DNA from: Pseudomonadota bacterium
GTDB taxonomy: Bacteria; Pseudomonadota; Gammaproteobacteria; Burkholderiales; Burkholderiaceae_B
Length of the DNA: 64,000 nt
NCBI GenBank assembly: GCA_023439305.1
Contig: JAEXOO010000037.1
Coordinates: 14,511 to 78,510 of the forward strand
Direction: 5' to 3'
A model generated the notes under the pieces. The model was not told the origin of the DNA, made no database searches, and saw only the letters and a program-made list of their open reading frames with translations. The position numbers were made by a program, and so were the translations under genes. Positions 1-7,835 of this stretch are shown one piece after another; within the stretch, counting starts at the first letter, position 1, and each line of letters starts with the position of its first letter.

Positions 1-1775
1 TGACCATGATGGCCGGCCAATCGTATTACGGCGGAGGCTTGCCCATCGTTTTATCTGCGGCACCCTATTCAGCCCTGGCCAGTATTTTTCAACCTGCGTA
101 TGTAGCCTATGACGCATCGGGTAAAATGCTAGTTACTAACGTATCAGCTGAAGCCGTCAATTCACCCGGCAGCAAGCCACTGCACACCTTTGGCCTTATG
201 ACGCCGGATGCAAGCCTGGCACACGGTGCAACGCCCAAATATACGTCGCGTATTTATGCTCAACAGAGCGACATTGTAGGCTTATGGCTGGGCGGCATGT
301 TTGAGCAAGGTTTTGGCCCTAACGCCGGGCAGCACTGGTACCTAAATACCGGGGCCACCCAGATACAGGCTGGTCGCGACATTATCTGGGCCGGACAACG
401 CAACGATGAGCCCCCCTATTTACTTAATGAAGCTGTCGGAGGAAGGGGCGGTTCAAGCCCCATTGACTTTACCGGCAGCCTGATCCTGCACACCCACCCC
501 AACGACGTCTCCACCATTATCGCCGGGCGCGATATCCGCTACCTGAACCTGAACGTGGCCGGGCCGGGCACGGTGGAGATCACTGCCGGGCGCAACATCA
601 TCCAGGAAGACAAGGCCAGCATCGTCAGCCTGGGGCCGGTGGTGGCAGGCGATACCCGTCCAGGCGCCGGCATCGTGTTGCAAGCGGGCATGAACAACAG
701 CACCTATGCGGGCCTGTTGCAGCAGTACCTGAACCCGGCCGTGCGCGCTGACGCCGGCAAATCTCTGGCCAGCCAGCCTGGCCGCGTGGTGCACAGCTAT
801 GAAGGTGAGCTGATGGACTGGCTGCAGGAACGTTACGGCGTGACTTTCAGCGGCGACGAGGCCGTGCCGTCCGCCCTGGCGTATTTCCAGGCCCTGCCGG
901 CCGCTCAGCAACGCATCTTTGCCCGCGATATTTACTTTACGGAACTGCGCGAAGGCGGGCGCGAATATAACGACGAAGGCGGTCCGCGATCCGGCAGTTA
1001 TCTGCGGGGTCGGCGCGCCATCCAGGCCCTGTTCCCCGAACTGGACATGAACCAGCAGCCCATCGTGTACGACGGCAGCGTGCTGTTATTCGGCGGGGCC
1101 GGCGTGCACACCAACCTGGGCGGCGACATCCAGATGCTGGCACCCGGCGGCGGGCTGACCTTTGGCGTGGAAGGCCCTCAGCCGCCCTCCACGGCCGGCG
1201 TCATTACCCGCGGCCAGGGCAATATCCAGTTGTATTCGCGTGACAGCATCCTGCTGGGCCAGAGCCGGGTCATGACGTCCTTCGGCGGCGACATCCTGGC
1301 CTGGGCCAACCGCGGCGACATCAACGCCGGGCGCGGCTCCAAGACCACGGTGGTCTACACCCCGCCGCTGCGGGTCTATGACAGCGTGGGCAATGTGCGG
1401 ATTTCACCGGACGTGCCCAGCACCGGGGCCGGCATCGCCACCCTGGCGCCCATTCCGGAAGTGCCCGCGGGTGATGTGGACCTGATCGCGCCCGAAGGCG
1501 TGATCGACGCGGGCGAAGCGGGTATTCGGGTGTCCGGCAACGTCAACGTGGCCGCGCTGCAAGTCATCAACTCGGAGAACATCAAGACGCAAGGCGAATC
1601 CAAGGGCATCCCCGTCGTAGCGGCGGTGAATACCGGCGCGCTGACCAGCGCCAGCGCCGCCGCCTCCAGCGCCACGGCCGCCGCGCAGGACGTGGTCCAG
1701 CGTAACCAGGCCGCGCGCCAGCAAAACCAGCCGTCCGTGGTGACGGTGCAGATCCTGGGCTTCGGAGACTCATAA
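1..1775 (+). CDS. Filamentous haemagglutinin-type adhesin, C-terminal part (5' end outside window)
   Basis: The reading frame is open to the left edge, so this is the last ~590 residues of a larger protein. It has repeated short beta-helix-like phrases such as AGRDI, AGRNI and GGDI, typical of filamentous-haemagglutinin family exoproteins exported by two-partner secretion. The last ~100 residues turn into an Ala/Ser/Gln-rich tail, as in members with the C-terminal DUF3739-like region. The first Met at position 6 has no ribosome binding site and is not taken as the start. The gene ends just before a strong terminator. The role (surface adhesin or exoprotein) is inferred from the family; the partner transporter is not in the window. 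Confidence 0.8.
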   Translation, partial: TMMAGQSYYGGGLPIVLSAAPYSALASIFQPAYVAYDASGKMLVTNVSAEAVNSPGSKPLHTFGLMTPDASLAHGATPKYTSRIYAQQSDIVGLWLGGMFEQGFGPNAGQHWYLNTGATQIQAGRDIIWAGQRNDEPPYLLNEAVGGRGGSSPIDFTGSLILHTHPNDVSTIIAGRDIRYLNLNVAGPGTVEITAGRNIIQEDKASIVSLGPVVAGDTRPGAGIVLQAGMNNSTYAGLLQQYLNPAVRADAGKSLASQPGRVVHSYEGELMDWLQERYGVTFSGDEAVPSALAYFQALPAAQQRIFARDIYFTELREGGREYNDEGGPRSGSYLRGRRAIQALFPELDMNQQPIVYDGSVLLFGGAGVHTNLGGDIQMLAPGGGLTFGVEGPQPPSTAGVITRGQGNIQLYSRDSILLGQSRVMTSFGGDILAWANRGDINAGRGSKTTVVYTPPLRVYDSVGNVRISPDVPSTGAGIATLAPIPEVPAGDVDLIAPEGVIDAGEAGIRVSGNVNVAALQVINSENIKTQGESKGIPVVAAVNTGALTSASAAASSATAAAQDVVQRNQAARQQNQPSVVTVQILGFGDS

Positions 1776-1820
1776 CCCTACTCAACTCCACGGACACCGA
1801 CACCGTGCCCCAGACCTCCA

Positions 1821-1849
1821 CAGCCCGTCTTTGACGGGCTGTTTTTTTT
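1821..1849 (+). terminator. Rho-independent terminator of the adhesin gene
   Basis: A perfect 9-bp stem (CAGCCCGTC / GACGGGCTG) with a 3-base loop is followed by eight T. It lies 45 bases after the adhesin stop codon. Confidence 0.93.
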
Positions 1850-1953
1850 GCGACCAAGTAGTTCTACGATGGACAAGCATCTGCCTATCACCCGGCAGGT
1901 TCCGCCGCCATGCGCCATGCTGATCGGCATGTATTGCTTGCCGGGTGGCTTCC

Positions 1954-2961
1954 ATGCCCTTGTTCGACGCCTCGTACCGCCAACTGTTCAGCCACCTCGG
2001 CCTATTGCAAGATCTGCTGCGGGTGGCGTTACCGAGAGAACTGCTTAAAGAGCTGGATGTGGCTAAGGCCTTCGCGCTTTCTCCAGCCTACATCGGCCCG
2101 GCGCTGCAACTGCGCCAGGGTGATCTGGCCTGGAGCATACCGCTGCGACACAGTGCAGAGCCCGCGCTGCTGCTCGGAATCGAACATCAATCCCGTCCGG
2201 AACGGCATATGTCCCTGCGTATCGGCACGTACAAACATTTGCAGTTGGAAGCCTTCATTCGGCAGCACCCGTCAACGGGTCTGCTGCCCCTGCCTGTAAT
2301 GCTGGTGTTGTACAGCGGAAAACAGGCCTGGAATGCCCCCTTGCGAAGCGGTCATTTGTTTTTTGATTTTTCCATCCCGTGGTTTGCCGACCACATACCA
2401 CAGCAATCCTATTTGCTGATTGACCTTAAAAAACAATCTCTTGATCAATCCCTTCAATCAAATAACCTCTTTGCTCTTGTTTGCCGAATGCAGCACAACC
2501 AAGGTCTGGAACACCTGAGTCAATTGATGCAAACTGTTCTGGACACCTGCGCCGATGCAAGCCTGCTGCGCGATCTGGCTTCCTGGGTCAACCAGGCTGT
2601 TCTACCCCGCTGCCTGCCCAATCTGGATATTCCCCATCACCTGCACGTAAAGGACATACACGCCATGCTTGAAGACAACTCCGACTCTTGGCTGCATCAA
2701 TGGGAAACCCAGGGCATTCAAAAAGGACTGGCCCAAGGTATATCTCAAGGCATATCTCAAGGGCGCTCTGAAGGTTTGCGGAAAGGTCTGCGCGCGCAGC
2801 AGAACACCTTGATTCGCCAGCTGCGCCACAAATTCGGCCGGCTGCCTGCTACACGCAAGCAACTGATCGCCCAAGCTACTGCCCGTCAAATTCGTACCTG
2901 GAGTCTACGGCTGCTAGATGCTCGCAATCTGGATCACGTCTTCCAGTCCAATGAGTCTTAA
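1954..2961 (+). CDS. Rpn-family recombination-promoting nuclease / PD-(D/E)XK transposase-like protein, copy 1
   Basis: A 335-residue protein that opens with MPLFDASYRQLFSH, the usual start of Rpn/YhgA-like (Transposase_31) proteins. Asp57 and the Glu77-x-Gln79 pair in GIEHQSR fit the PD-(D/E)XK nuclease core. A Gly/Gln linker with tandem QGIS units (about residues 252-265) leads to a C-terminal DUF4351-like segment (HKFGRLP ... LLDARNLD). Family members are DNA endonucleases that stimulate RecA-independent recombination in E. coli. A GTG at 1945 would add three residues; the ATG is chosen because it matches the start of copy 2. A tandem paralogue follows at 3168. Confidence 0.85.
   Translation: MPLFDASYRQLFSHLGLLQDLLRVALPRELLKELDVAKAFALSPAYIGPALQLRQGDLAWSIPLRHSAEPALLLGIEHQSRPERHMSLRIGTYKHLQLEAFIRQHPSTGLLPLPVMLVLYSGKQAWNAPLRSGHLFFDFSIPWFADHIPQQSYLLIDLKKQSLDQSLQSNNLFALVCRMQHNQGLEHLSQLMQTVLDTCADASLLRDLASWVNQAVLPRCLPNLDIPHHLHVKDIHAMLEDNSDSWLHQWETQGIQKGLAQGISQGISQGRSEGLRKGLRAQQNTLIRQLRHKFGRLPATRKQLIAQATARQIRTWSLRLLDARNLDHVFQSNES
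2738..2761 (+). repeat. In-frame 12-base tandem repeat in the Rpn linker
   Basis: The unit ATATCTCAAGGC/T occurs as two successive copies here, coding QGISQGISQG, but only once in the neighbouring paralogue. The length difference is a multiple of three, so the frame is kept. This is the pattern expected of replication slippage. Confidence 0.75.
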
Positions 2962-3167
2962 GACGAAATCCGTCTTGTTGCATTCATCTTGCTGCGAATG
3001 ATTGATGTCGTAGATGTTAGTGCCGGTGTAATACTGCGCCCTGGCAGAACCTACCTCCTGCGACGAATTACGTAGTATTGCGGTGGATAAAGGCTGGTTC
3101 CATGACAAGCACGCTGACTTGCGATAAGTCATGCTGACACGTGTCCTCTGCCTGCACGGTCGCCGCC

Positions 3168-4163
3168 ATGTCTCTGTTCGACGCTTCTTATCGAAAACTG
3201 TTCAGCCATCGCATTCTGTTGCAGGAGCTGCTGCATGCACTGCTGCCACCACCGCTGCTCGAGCAACTGGACCTGGAGCAAGCTTTGCCACTGTCCCCGG
3301 CCTATGTAGGCCCAGCGCTGCAAATCCGCCAAGGCGATCTGGCTTGGAGCGTCCCTCCACGCAGCAGTAACGAGCTTGCTCTATTGGTCGGCATCGAACA
3401 TCAATCTCGCCCTGATCGCCACATGCCGCTACGCATCGGCACCTACAGACACCTGCAACTGGAAGCCTTCGTCCAGCAGCACAGCGCCGACGTTCCACTG
3501 CCCTTGCCCATGATGTTAGTCCTGTATAGCGGCAAACAACTTTGGAATGTCCCCCTTCAAAGCCGTGAGCTATTTGCTGAGTTCACTCCACCGTGGCCTA
3601 TCGACCACATTCCTCAGCAAACTTACTTGCTGATTGACCTTAAAAAACAATCTCTTGAGCAATCCTTGCAATCAGACAATCTATTCGCACTGGTTTGCCG
3701 CATGCAGCACAACCAAGGGCTGGCCCACCTCAGCCAACTGATGCAGACTGTTCTGGACACCTGCACCGATACAAACCTGCTGCGCGATCTGGCTACCTGG
3801 GTCAACCAGGCTGTCTTGCCCCGATGCCTGCCCAATCTGGATATTCCCCATCACCTGCACGTAAAGGACATACGCGCCATGCTCGACGACAACTCCGATT
3901 CCTGGCTGCACCAATGGGAAACCCAGGGCATTCAAAAAGGACTGGCCCAAGGTATATCTCAAGGGCGCTCTGAAGGTTTGCGGAAAGGTCTGCGCGCGCA
4001 GCAGAACACCTTGATTCGCCAGCTGCGCCACAAATTCGGCCGGCTGCCGACTGAACGCAAACTACAGATCAACCAGGCCACCGCACGCCAAATCAACGCC
4101 TGGAGCCTGAGCTTGCTGGATGCTCATACTTTGCAGGATGTGTTCGGCTCCTCAATACCTTGA
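3168..4163 (+). CDS. Rpn-family recombination-promoting nuclease / PD-(D/E)XK transposase-like protein, copy 2
   Basis: A 331-residue tandem paralogue of the gene at 1954. It has the same layout: MSLFDASYRKLFSH start, GIEHQSRPDRHMPLRIGTY nuclease core, Gln/Gly linker, and DUF4351-like tail (HKFGRLPTERK ... LLDAHTLQD). Its N-terminal half differs from copy 1 at many positions. Its 3' half (about 3815-4050) is nearly identical in DNA to copy 1, apart from lacking one 12-base linker unit. That patchwork suggests gene conversion between the two. The ATG at 3168 is preferred over a GTG at 3141 because the protein family begins at this Met. No terminator lies between the copies. Confidence 0.85.
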   Translation: MSLFDASYRKLFSHRILLQELLHALLPPPLLEQLDLEQALPLSPAYVGPALQIRQGDLAWSVPPRSSNELALLVGIEHQSRPDRHMPLRIGTYRHLQLEAFVQQHSADVPLPLPMMLVLYSGKQLWNVPLQSRELFAEFTPPWPIDHIPQQTYLLIDLKKQSLEQSLQSDNLFALVCRMQHNQGLAHLSQLMQTVLDTCTDTNLLRDLATWVNQAVLPRCLPNLDIPHHLHVKDIRAMLDDNSDSWLHQWETQGIQKGLAQGISQGRSEGLRKGLRAQQNTLIRQLRHKFGRLPTERKLQINQATARQINAWSLSLLDAHTLQDVFGSSIP

Positions 4164-4301
4164 TGCTATGTTCACGCTGTCATCAACAATGAAACACAAC
4201 AGCCGCTACAGAAAAGCAAAGCCCTCTTAGTCCCGAAATAACCCTTTCAACAACAAGGGTTATACTGTCCAGCCTTTTCACCTCTTCTTGAAACGGTACT
4301 C

Positions 4302-4646
4302 ATGACCACTGCTTTGCCTGCCTGTCCTCAATGCCAATCCACTTTTACTTACGAAGACGGCATTTTGTACGTATGTCCTGAATGCGCGCATGAATGGCCT
4401 GCGCAAGAAACGCAAACCACTGATACGCAGGAACGCGTTTACCGCGACTCGGCTGGCAACGTGCTGCAAGACGGCGATACCGTCACCGTCATCAAAGACT
4501 TGAAATTGAAAGGCTCGGGCGGCACAGTCAAGATGGGCACCAAGGTCAAGAACATACGACTGGTGGACAGCGACCACGACATCGACTGCAAGATCGACGG
4601 CTTCGGCGCCATGAGCCTGAAGACCGAGTTCGTGAAGAAAGTCTGA
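4302..4646 (+). CDS. PhnA/YjdM-like zinc-ribbon protein
   Basis: A 114-residue protein with an N-terminal zinc ribbon (CPQC ... CPEC, residues 8-11 and 26-29). It is followed by the compact C-terminal domain seen in PhnA/YjdM proteins (DGDTVTVIKDLKLKGS and a TEFVKK ending). Length and layout match that family, named for the E. coli phosphonate locus although the protein itself is not needed for phosphonate use. The true function is unknown. It converges on the orphan gspJ, whose stop lies 12 bases away. No phosphonate genes are nearby. Confidence 0.88.
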   Translation: MTTALPACPQCQSTFTYEDGILYVCPECAHEWPAQETQTTDTQERVYRDSAGNVLQDGDTVTVIKDLKLKGSGGTVKMGTKVKNIRLVDSDHDIDCKIDGFGAMSLKTEFVKKV

Positions 4647-4658
4647 TTTCGCCTGCCC

Positions 4659-5327
4659 TTATCGCAGACTGACCACCCGCGTCACTGGGTGCCGCTGCCC
4701 GCCACGCATATCCAATTCCAATTCAAGTTCCAATGCGCTGGCAGGCTGACGGCGGGCGCTTGTCTTTTCAAGGGGTAACACCTGCCAGCCGGCGCCGGGT
4801 TCCCAGGCGCGTAAGCGCCACCGCACGCTTGCGCTCAGCACCTTCCCCCCATCTTTCGCCTCAGGGGCCGGCAAGGGATAGCGCCAATCAGCCGGGCCCG
4901 CCAAGCGATACAGTCCGTCCGGAGCTTGCCACCACTGCACCCGCTGCCAATAGCCAGGCTGTCCTTCTACCGCGCGTACAAGTTCCAACACCCAGCCATC
5001 CCCACCTCGACGCTGCAACAATACGCTGGGCGGCAGAAACAGCGGAGGAGCAGTCTGCACGGTTCCCCCCGCCTCCGTGGCAGCAGCCGGGAAAAGCCAG
5101 CCCTGTTCGGAAAATTCGGTGCTGGCACGCCATTGCACGTCCCGCTCAAACTGCTCCAACACGGCTAACAGAGACTGATTTCGGCGGCTGCGGCTTTCCA
5201 GATCATCTTGTGTCCGCTGCAAGCTATCCAGCGCCCCCCAGGTCATCAGACTCAAAACAGCCATGATGACCAAGGCAACCAGCACTTCGATCAAACTCAG
5301 GCCTTGCTGTCGGGCGACTTCTGTCAT
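4659..5327 (-). CDS. gspJ: Orphan T2SS minor pseudopilin GspJ (second copy)
   Basis: A 222-residue type IV prepilin-like protein. A short leader ends in QQG and is followed by LSLIEVLVALVIMAVLSLMTW, with the conserved Glu at mature position 5. The transmembrane helix continues into WGALDSLQRTQDDLE, as in GspJ, and the C-terminus ends in RVVSLR, like the RKVVMLP end of the main GspJ at 25440. The ATG at 5327 overlaps the upstream gspI stop in an ATGA arrangement. Upstream in-frame Met codons would put about 67 extra residues before the prepilin leader and are rejected. GspJ builds the tip complex of the T2SS pseudopilus. This copy lies 20 kb from the main operon. Confidence 0.85.
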   Translation of the reverse strand: MTEVARQQGLSLIEVLVALVIMAVLSLMTWGALDSLQRTQDDLESRSRRNQSLLAVLEQFERDVQWRASTEFSEQGWLFPAAATEAGGTVQTAPPLFLPPSVLLQRRGGDGWVLELVRAVEGQPGYWQRVQWWQAPDGLYRLAGPADWRYPLPAPEAKDGGKVLSASVRWRLRAWEPGAGWQVLPLEKTSARRQPASALELELELDMRGGQRHPVTRVVSLR

Positions 5328-5725
5328 GGCAGCGTATCCCGCGCCAATTGAGTCTGCAGGCTGGCCAAGCGACGCGGGGCAGGATGGCCCAAGTCCACCT
5401 GAATACTGAGCGCCAATAGTCCCGGAGCCGCCGCCCGAACCTGGCTCCGGCATACGAACGGCCAACCCGCCTGAGGACAAGGATGACTGCTGGCCCCGGG
5501 CTTCAAAGGCCATACACCGGCCTGCCACTGCGCCAGCTCGTTTCGAGCCGACATCATGGCCAGGCCCTTTTGCTCCATATACTCCACATGATCAGTGGAT
5601 TGCAACCCTACTCTGGCAAAAGCAGCCAGGGCGACGCTGACGATCATCAGGGCAATCAAGACTTCGATCAGGGAAAAGCCCTTGTGTCGGGCAGGACAGG
5701 CGGTATGGACAACACCTGTCTTCAT
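5324..5725 (-). CDS. gspI: Orphan T2SS minor pseudopilin GspI (second copy)
   Basis: A 133-residue prepilin with leader ...ARHKG and mature start FSLIEVLIALMIVSVALAAF, including Glu5. The soluble part has a Cys pair separated by eight residues (CPQAGWPFVC). The main GspI at 26030 has a pair with exactly the same spacing, which supports homology and a disulfide. It overlaps gspH upstream and gspJ downstream by ATGA, so the three are almost certainly translated together. GspI nucleates the pilus tip with J and K; no K is encoded in this set. Confidence 0.85.
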   Translation of the reverse strand: MKTGVVHTACPARHKGFSLIEVLIALMIVSVALAAFARVGLQSTDHVEYMEQKGLAMMSARNELAQWQAGVWPLKPGASSHPCPQAGWPFVCRSQVRAAAPGLLALSIQVDLGHPAPRRLASLQTQLARDTLP

Positions 5726-6219
5726 GGCAATACCCGAAACTGGCCGTCGACATCCCGTCGGATCCGCACTCGCCTATCCTGACTGCTCAACTCGATTTCC
5801 CAGACTTGCCCCAAAGGTTCGGCCGTGAACTGAATTGGCAGGGGGCCACGCACCACAGGATGCGCGCTATGCCATGGACGGGAAGCAAGCACACTGGACG
5901 CGGAAAACCGTTCACTGCCTTCGCCGATCTCCAGCGCAGGCCAGCCATCAGGCCCCGGCTGCCGCCAGCGCCGGCGTGAAAAGCCTTCGGCCTGCGCCGT
6001 GGGCTTCCAATCAATAATACGGCCATCTCGTCGGGCCTCCGTTTGGGCAGCGCTGAATCGCAGGCTGAGCTCACGAGCATCTCGACGCAGATTCTGAACC
6101 GGATCGGGCGCAGCACTGACTACCACGGCCGCCGTCGCAATACCCAAAATAACCAGAACGATCATGACTTCCAACAAGGAAAAACCACGACCTCGGTCCG
6201 CGCATAAATTCACAGCCAT
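5722..6219 (-). CDS. gspH: Orphan T2SS minor pseudopilin GspH (second copy)
   Basis: A 165-residue prepilin whose leader ends DRGRG and whose mature end is FSLLEVMIVLVILGIATAAVVVSAA, with Glu5 present. The soluble domain (RRDARELSLRFSAAQTEAR followed by a WEIEL stretch) has the GspH layout. It is the first gene of the minus-strand H-I-J set and starts 134 bases from the divergent gspC-like gene. GspH links the tip complex to the pilus shaft. A plain type IV pilus FimT-like minor pilin is possible, but the following I and J genes argue for a T2SS-type protein. Confidence 0.83.
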   Translation of the reverse strand: MAVNLCADRGRGFSLLEVMIVLVILGIATAAVVVSAAPDPVQNLRRDARELSLRFSAAQTEARRDGRIIDWKPTAQAEGFSRRRWRQPGPDGWPALEIGEGSERFSASSVLASRPWHSAHPVVRGPLPIQFTAEPLGQVWEIELSSQDRRVRIRRDVDGQFRVLP

Positions 6220-6298
6220 ACGCCCACCCGACTAAGAAAACACCTGCCGCCAGATTAAAGATCAAATATGGCATTGACATGAAAAATCCACACTGCAT

Positions 6299-6307
6299 TG
6301 CTATACA
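6299..6307 (+). promoter_or_regulatory. Possible extended -10 promoter of the orphan gspC
   Basis: TGCTATACA fits an extended -10 element (TGnTATAAT-like) 47 bases before the start codon. A perfect TTGACA sits at 6274-6279 but with a 22-base spacer, too long for a classical pair. AAGGCGAC just before the ATG serves as ribosome binding site. Confidence 0.35.
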
Positions 6308-6353
6308 TAGGAAGACCCAACCACCCCCTTGAAAAGCACACAAAGGCGACATC

Positions 6354-6794
6354 ATGAAAAAAGAAAGAAGAATTGAATATTCAACTTATGCTCATATCAT
6401 CGGATTGATCATGACCTTAAGTTTGGCGTATTACAGTTTGGCGCCCAGGCCCGCTCCTCTGCTTTCCGCCCCCCCGGCTTTATCGGCGGATGGTCTTGAA
6501 TACGGTCGCGAGCCGGGTGCGGCCGTCGCCGCATGGTTCAAGAAAGGGCCTGTGAGCCTGGCCTTGGACTTCAAGGGTTTGATAGAAAACGAGAATCAAC
6601 GTGTTGTACTGGTATCTCAAAATGGCCATAAGGCACTCAGTTTCAAACCCGGCCAGACTCGCTCACCAGGCCTGACGCTTCAGTCTATTGAAAACGAACA
6701 GGCGATTTTCACGTATGCGGATCAACGCATTGTCGTTCCCATATCCGCACAAAAACCCATAGCCAAAGCCGGTCTCATCACGATATCCGATTAA
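6354..6794 (+). CDS. gspC: Orphan short GspC-like T2SS inner-membrane protein (second copy)
   Basis: A 146-residue protein with a short basic cytoplasmic start (MKKERR), one membrane helix (about residues 12-30), a Pro-rich periplasmic linker and a GspC homology-region (HR) domain (about 60-132). It aligns by eye with the 146-residue GspC at 27460: AAWF/LALWF, KGLIENENQ/LGMITGADQ, and SPGLTLQSIENEQ/APGVILHSLQRQH. Neither has a C-terminal PDZ or coiled coil. GspC bridges the inner-membrane platform and the secretin, and takes part in substrate choice. It diverges from gspH-I-J, just as the main gspC diverges from gspG. The copy is AT-richer than its neighbours. Confidence 0.75.
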   Translation: MKKERRIEYSTYAHIIGLIMTLSLAYYSLAPRPAPLLSAPPALSADGLEYGREPGAAVAAWFKKGPVSLALDFKGLIENENQRVVLVSQNGHKALSFKPGQTRSPGLTLQSIENEQAIFTYADQRIVVPISAQKPIAKAGLITISD

Positions 6795-7113
6795 AGAACC
6801 AACAGAAAAAATTGAACCCTGAATATTCAATTTTCTTTTATGAAAATTAAATAATAAAAAAGAAACAAGAAATCGGGATTAAAAGAGAATGACATTAACA
6901 ATTCTGTCACTCACAAAAACTAGAATCCCAGGAAACGCGCTTTAATAAAAAGCGCGTCGACAACCATCGCCACAACAATGCGCAACGTGCACACGGCATA
7001 TTTTCTTCATAACTCCAAAGGGGTTGGGGAATGACCCTGGGAAGGAGCCTCAATTTATTGTTGCCGGGGCAGTCCCGGAGCATGTGCTTTGCTGTTGCAT
7101 CAAGGGGAAACAC
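6795..7113. other. Intergenic AT-rich stretch without a gene
   Basis: The 319 bases hold no convincing reading frame. They include an A/T-only hairpin (AATTTTC / GAAAATT, 6829-6848) and an A-rich run. Either could end transcription of the orphan gspC weakly or act as the promoter zone for the gene at 7114. Confidence 0.6.
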
Positions 7114-7731
7114 ATGACGCGCAGGATCTTGCCTTACGCTCGCACCACCATGACGGAACTGGATGCCAAACTGGCCAAATTCTGCGAAGTCGCGCAGGGA
7201 GTGCCCCTGGCGGTCGATCGCCACAACATGCCGTATGTCTGGATCATCGGCCACCCTATCTGGTATTCGCTGGATCAGATCAGCGGCTACCTGCCGGGCA
7301 GCCATCCGCTCAAGACCATGAAGGAAACCGTGGACTCGGCCTTGTACACCCACTGGCCCTTGCACCAGGATGCGGCGGCCCAATGCAAGTCATCGCTCAC
7401 GCCGGGGCAACTGTTCAAGTGCTGGTTTCTGCATATTCTGTATTCCTTTGAATCGGAAGACCGCATCATTCAGCACATCACCTACAATCTGCTGTTCCGC
7501 TGGTTCATTGATTACGAATGGGTATCGGACCCCTTGCCCGAAACCGTCGCCTTCGAACACGACATACGGCTGATCAGCAAAGATCTGCGGGCGGCGGAGC
7601 TGGCCCATCATTGCCTGGCCAGTCATTCCTTCGGCGCCTCTGACAACGTCGAGTTCCGAATCAACCACGGTTTGCTGCACCACTTGAAGCAGTCGTTGGA
7701 ACAAAACCGCCAAGCGCTGGACGCGCGCTAG
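7114..7731 (+). CDS. Protein made of an IS5/IS1182-type transposase N-terminal domain (DUF772-like) only
   Basis: A 205-residue protein. About residues 94-168 read like the DUF772 domain of IS5-group transposases: SLTPGQLFKCWFLHILYS, then ITYNLLFRWFIDY, a DPLPETVAFEHD stretch and RLISKDLRA. In true transposases the DDE catalytic domain follows. Here the protein stops after ~35 more residues with no catalytic part, and no inverted repeats or DDE remnant are seen in the next 100 bases. The frame is intact, and the ATG is preceded by AAGGGGA at good spacing. It may be a domesticated DNA-binding protein or a truncated transposase that stays open by chance. An upstream ATG at 7024 lacks a ribosome binding site. 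Confidence 0.65.
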   Translation: MTRRILPYARTTMTELDAKLAKFCEVAQGVPLAVDRHNMPYVWIIGHPIWYSLDQISGYLPGSHPLKTMKETVDSALYTHWPLHQDAAAQCKSSLTPGQLFKCWFLHILYSFESEDRIIQHITYNLLFRWFIDYEWVSDPLPETVAFEHDIRLISKDLRAAELAHHCLASHSFGASDNVEFRINHGLLHHLKQSLEQNRQALDAR

Positions 7732-7835
7732 CGCCCTGGCAAAAAACGCATCAAGAACAACGGGGCCCATGCGCCCCAAGTCCTGCAAACGCGCCATAAT
7801 GTGGTCTTCTTCTTTTCCATTTTCTGCACAAGACC

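Noticed and set aside
2951..2976. AAGACG / CGTCTT hairpin after Rpn copy 1
   Set aside because: Six-base stem without a T run; too weak to call a terminator.
2914..3132. Minus-strand frame between the Rpn copies (72 codons)
   Set aside because: Partly overlaps the end of copy 1, with no start signal. A fragment of a lost gene cannot be excluded but is not supported.
6274..6279. TTGACA as a -35 box for the orphan gspC
   Set aside because: The gap to the -10-like element is 22 bases, outside the usual 16-18, so only the extended -10 is reported.
6829..6848. AATTTTC / GAAAATT hairpin after the orphan gspC
   Set aside because: Pure A/T stem with low stability, followed by A-rich rather than T-rich sequence; mentioned only in the intergenic note.
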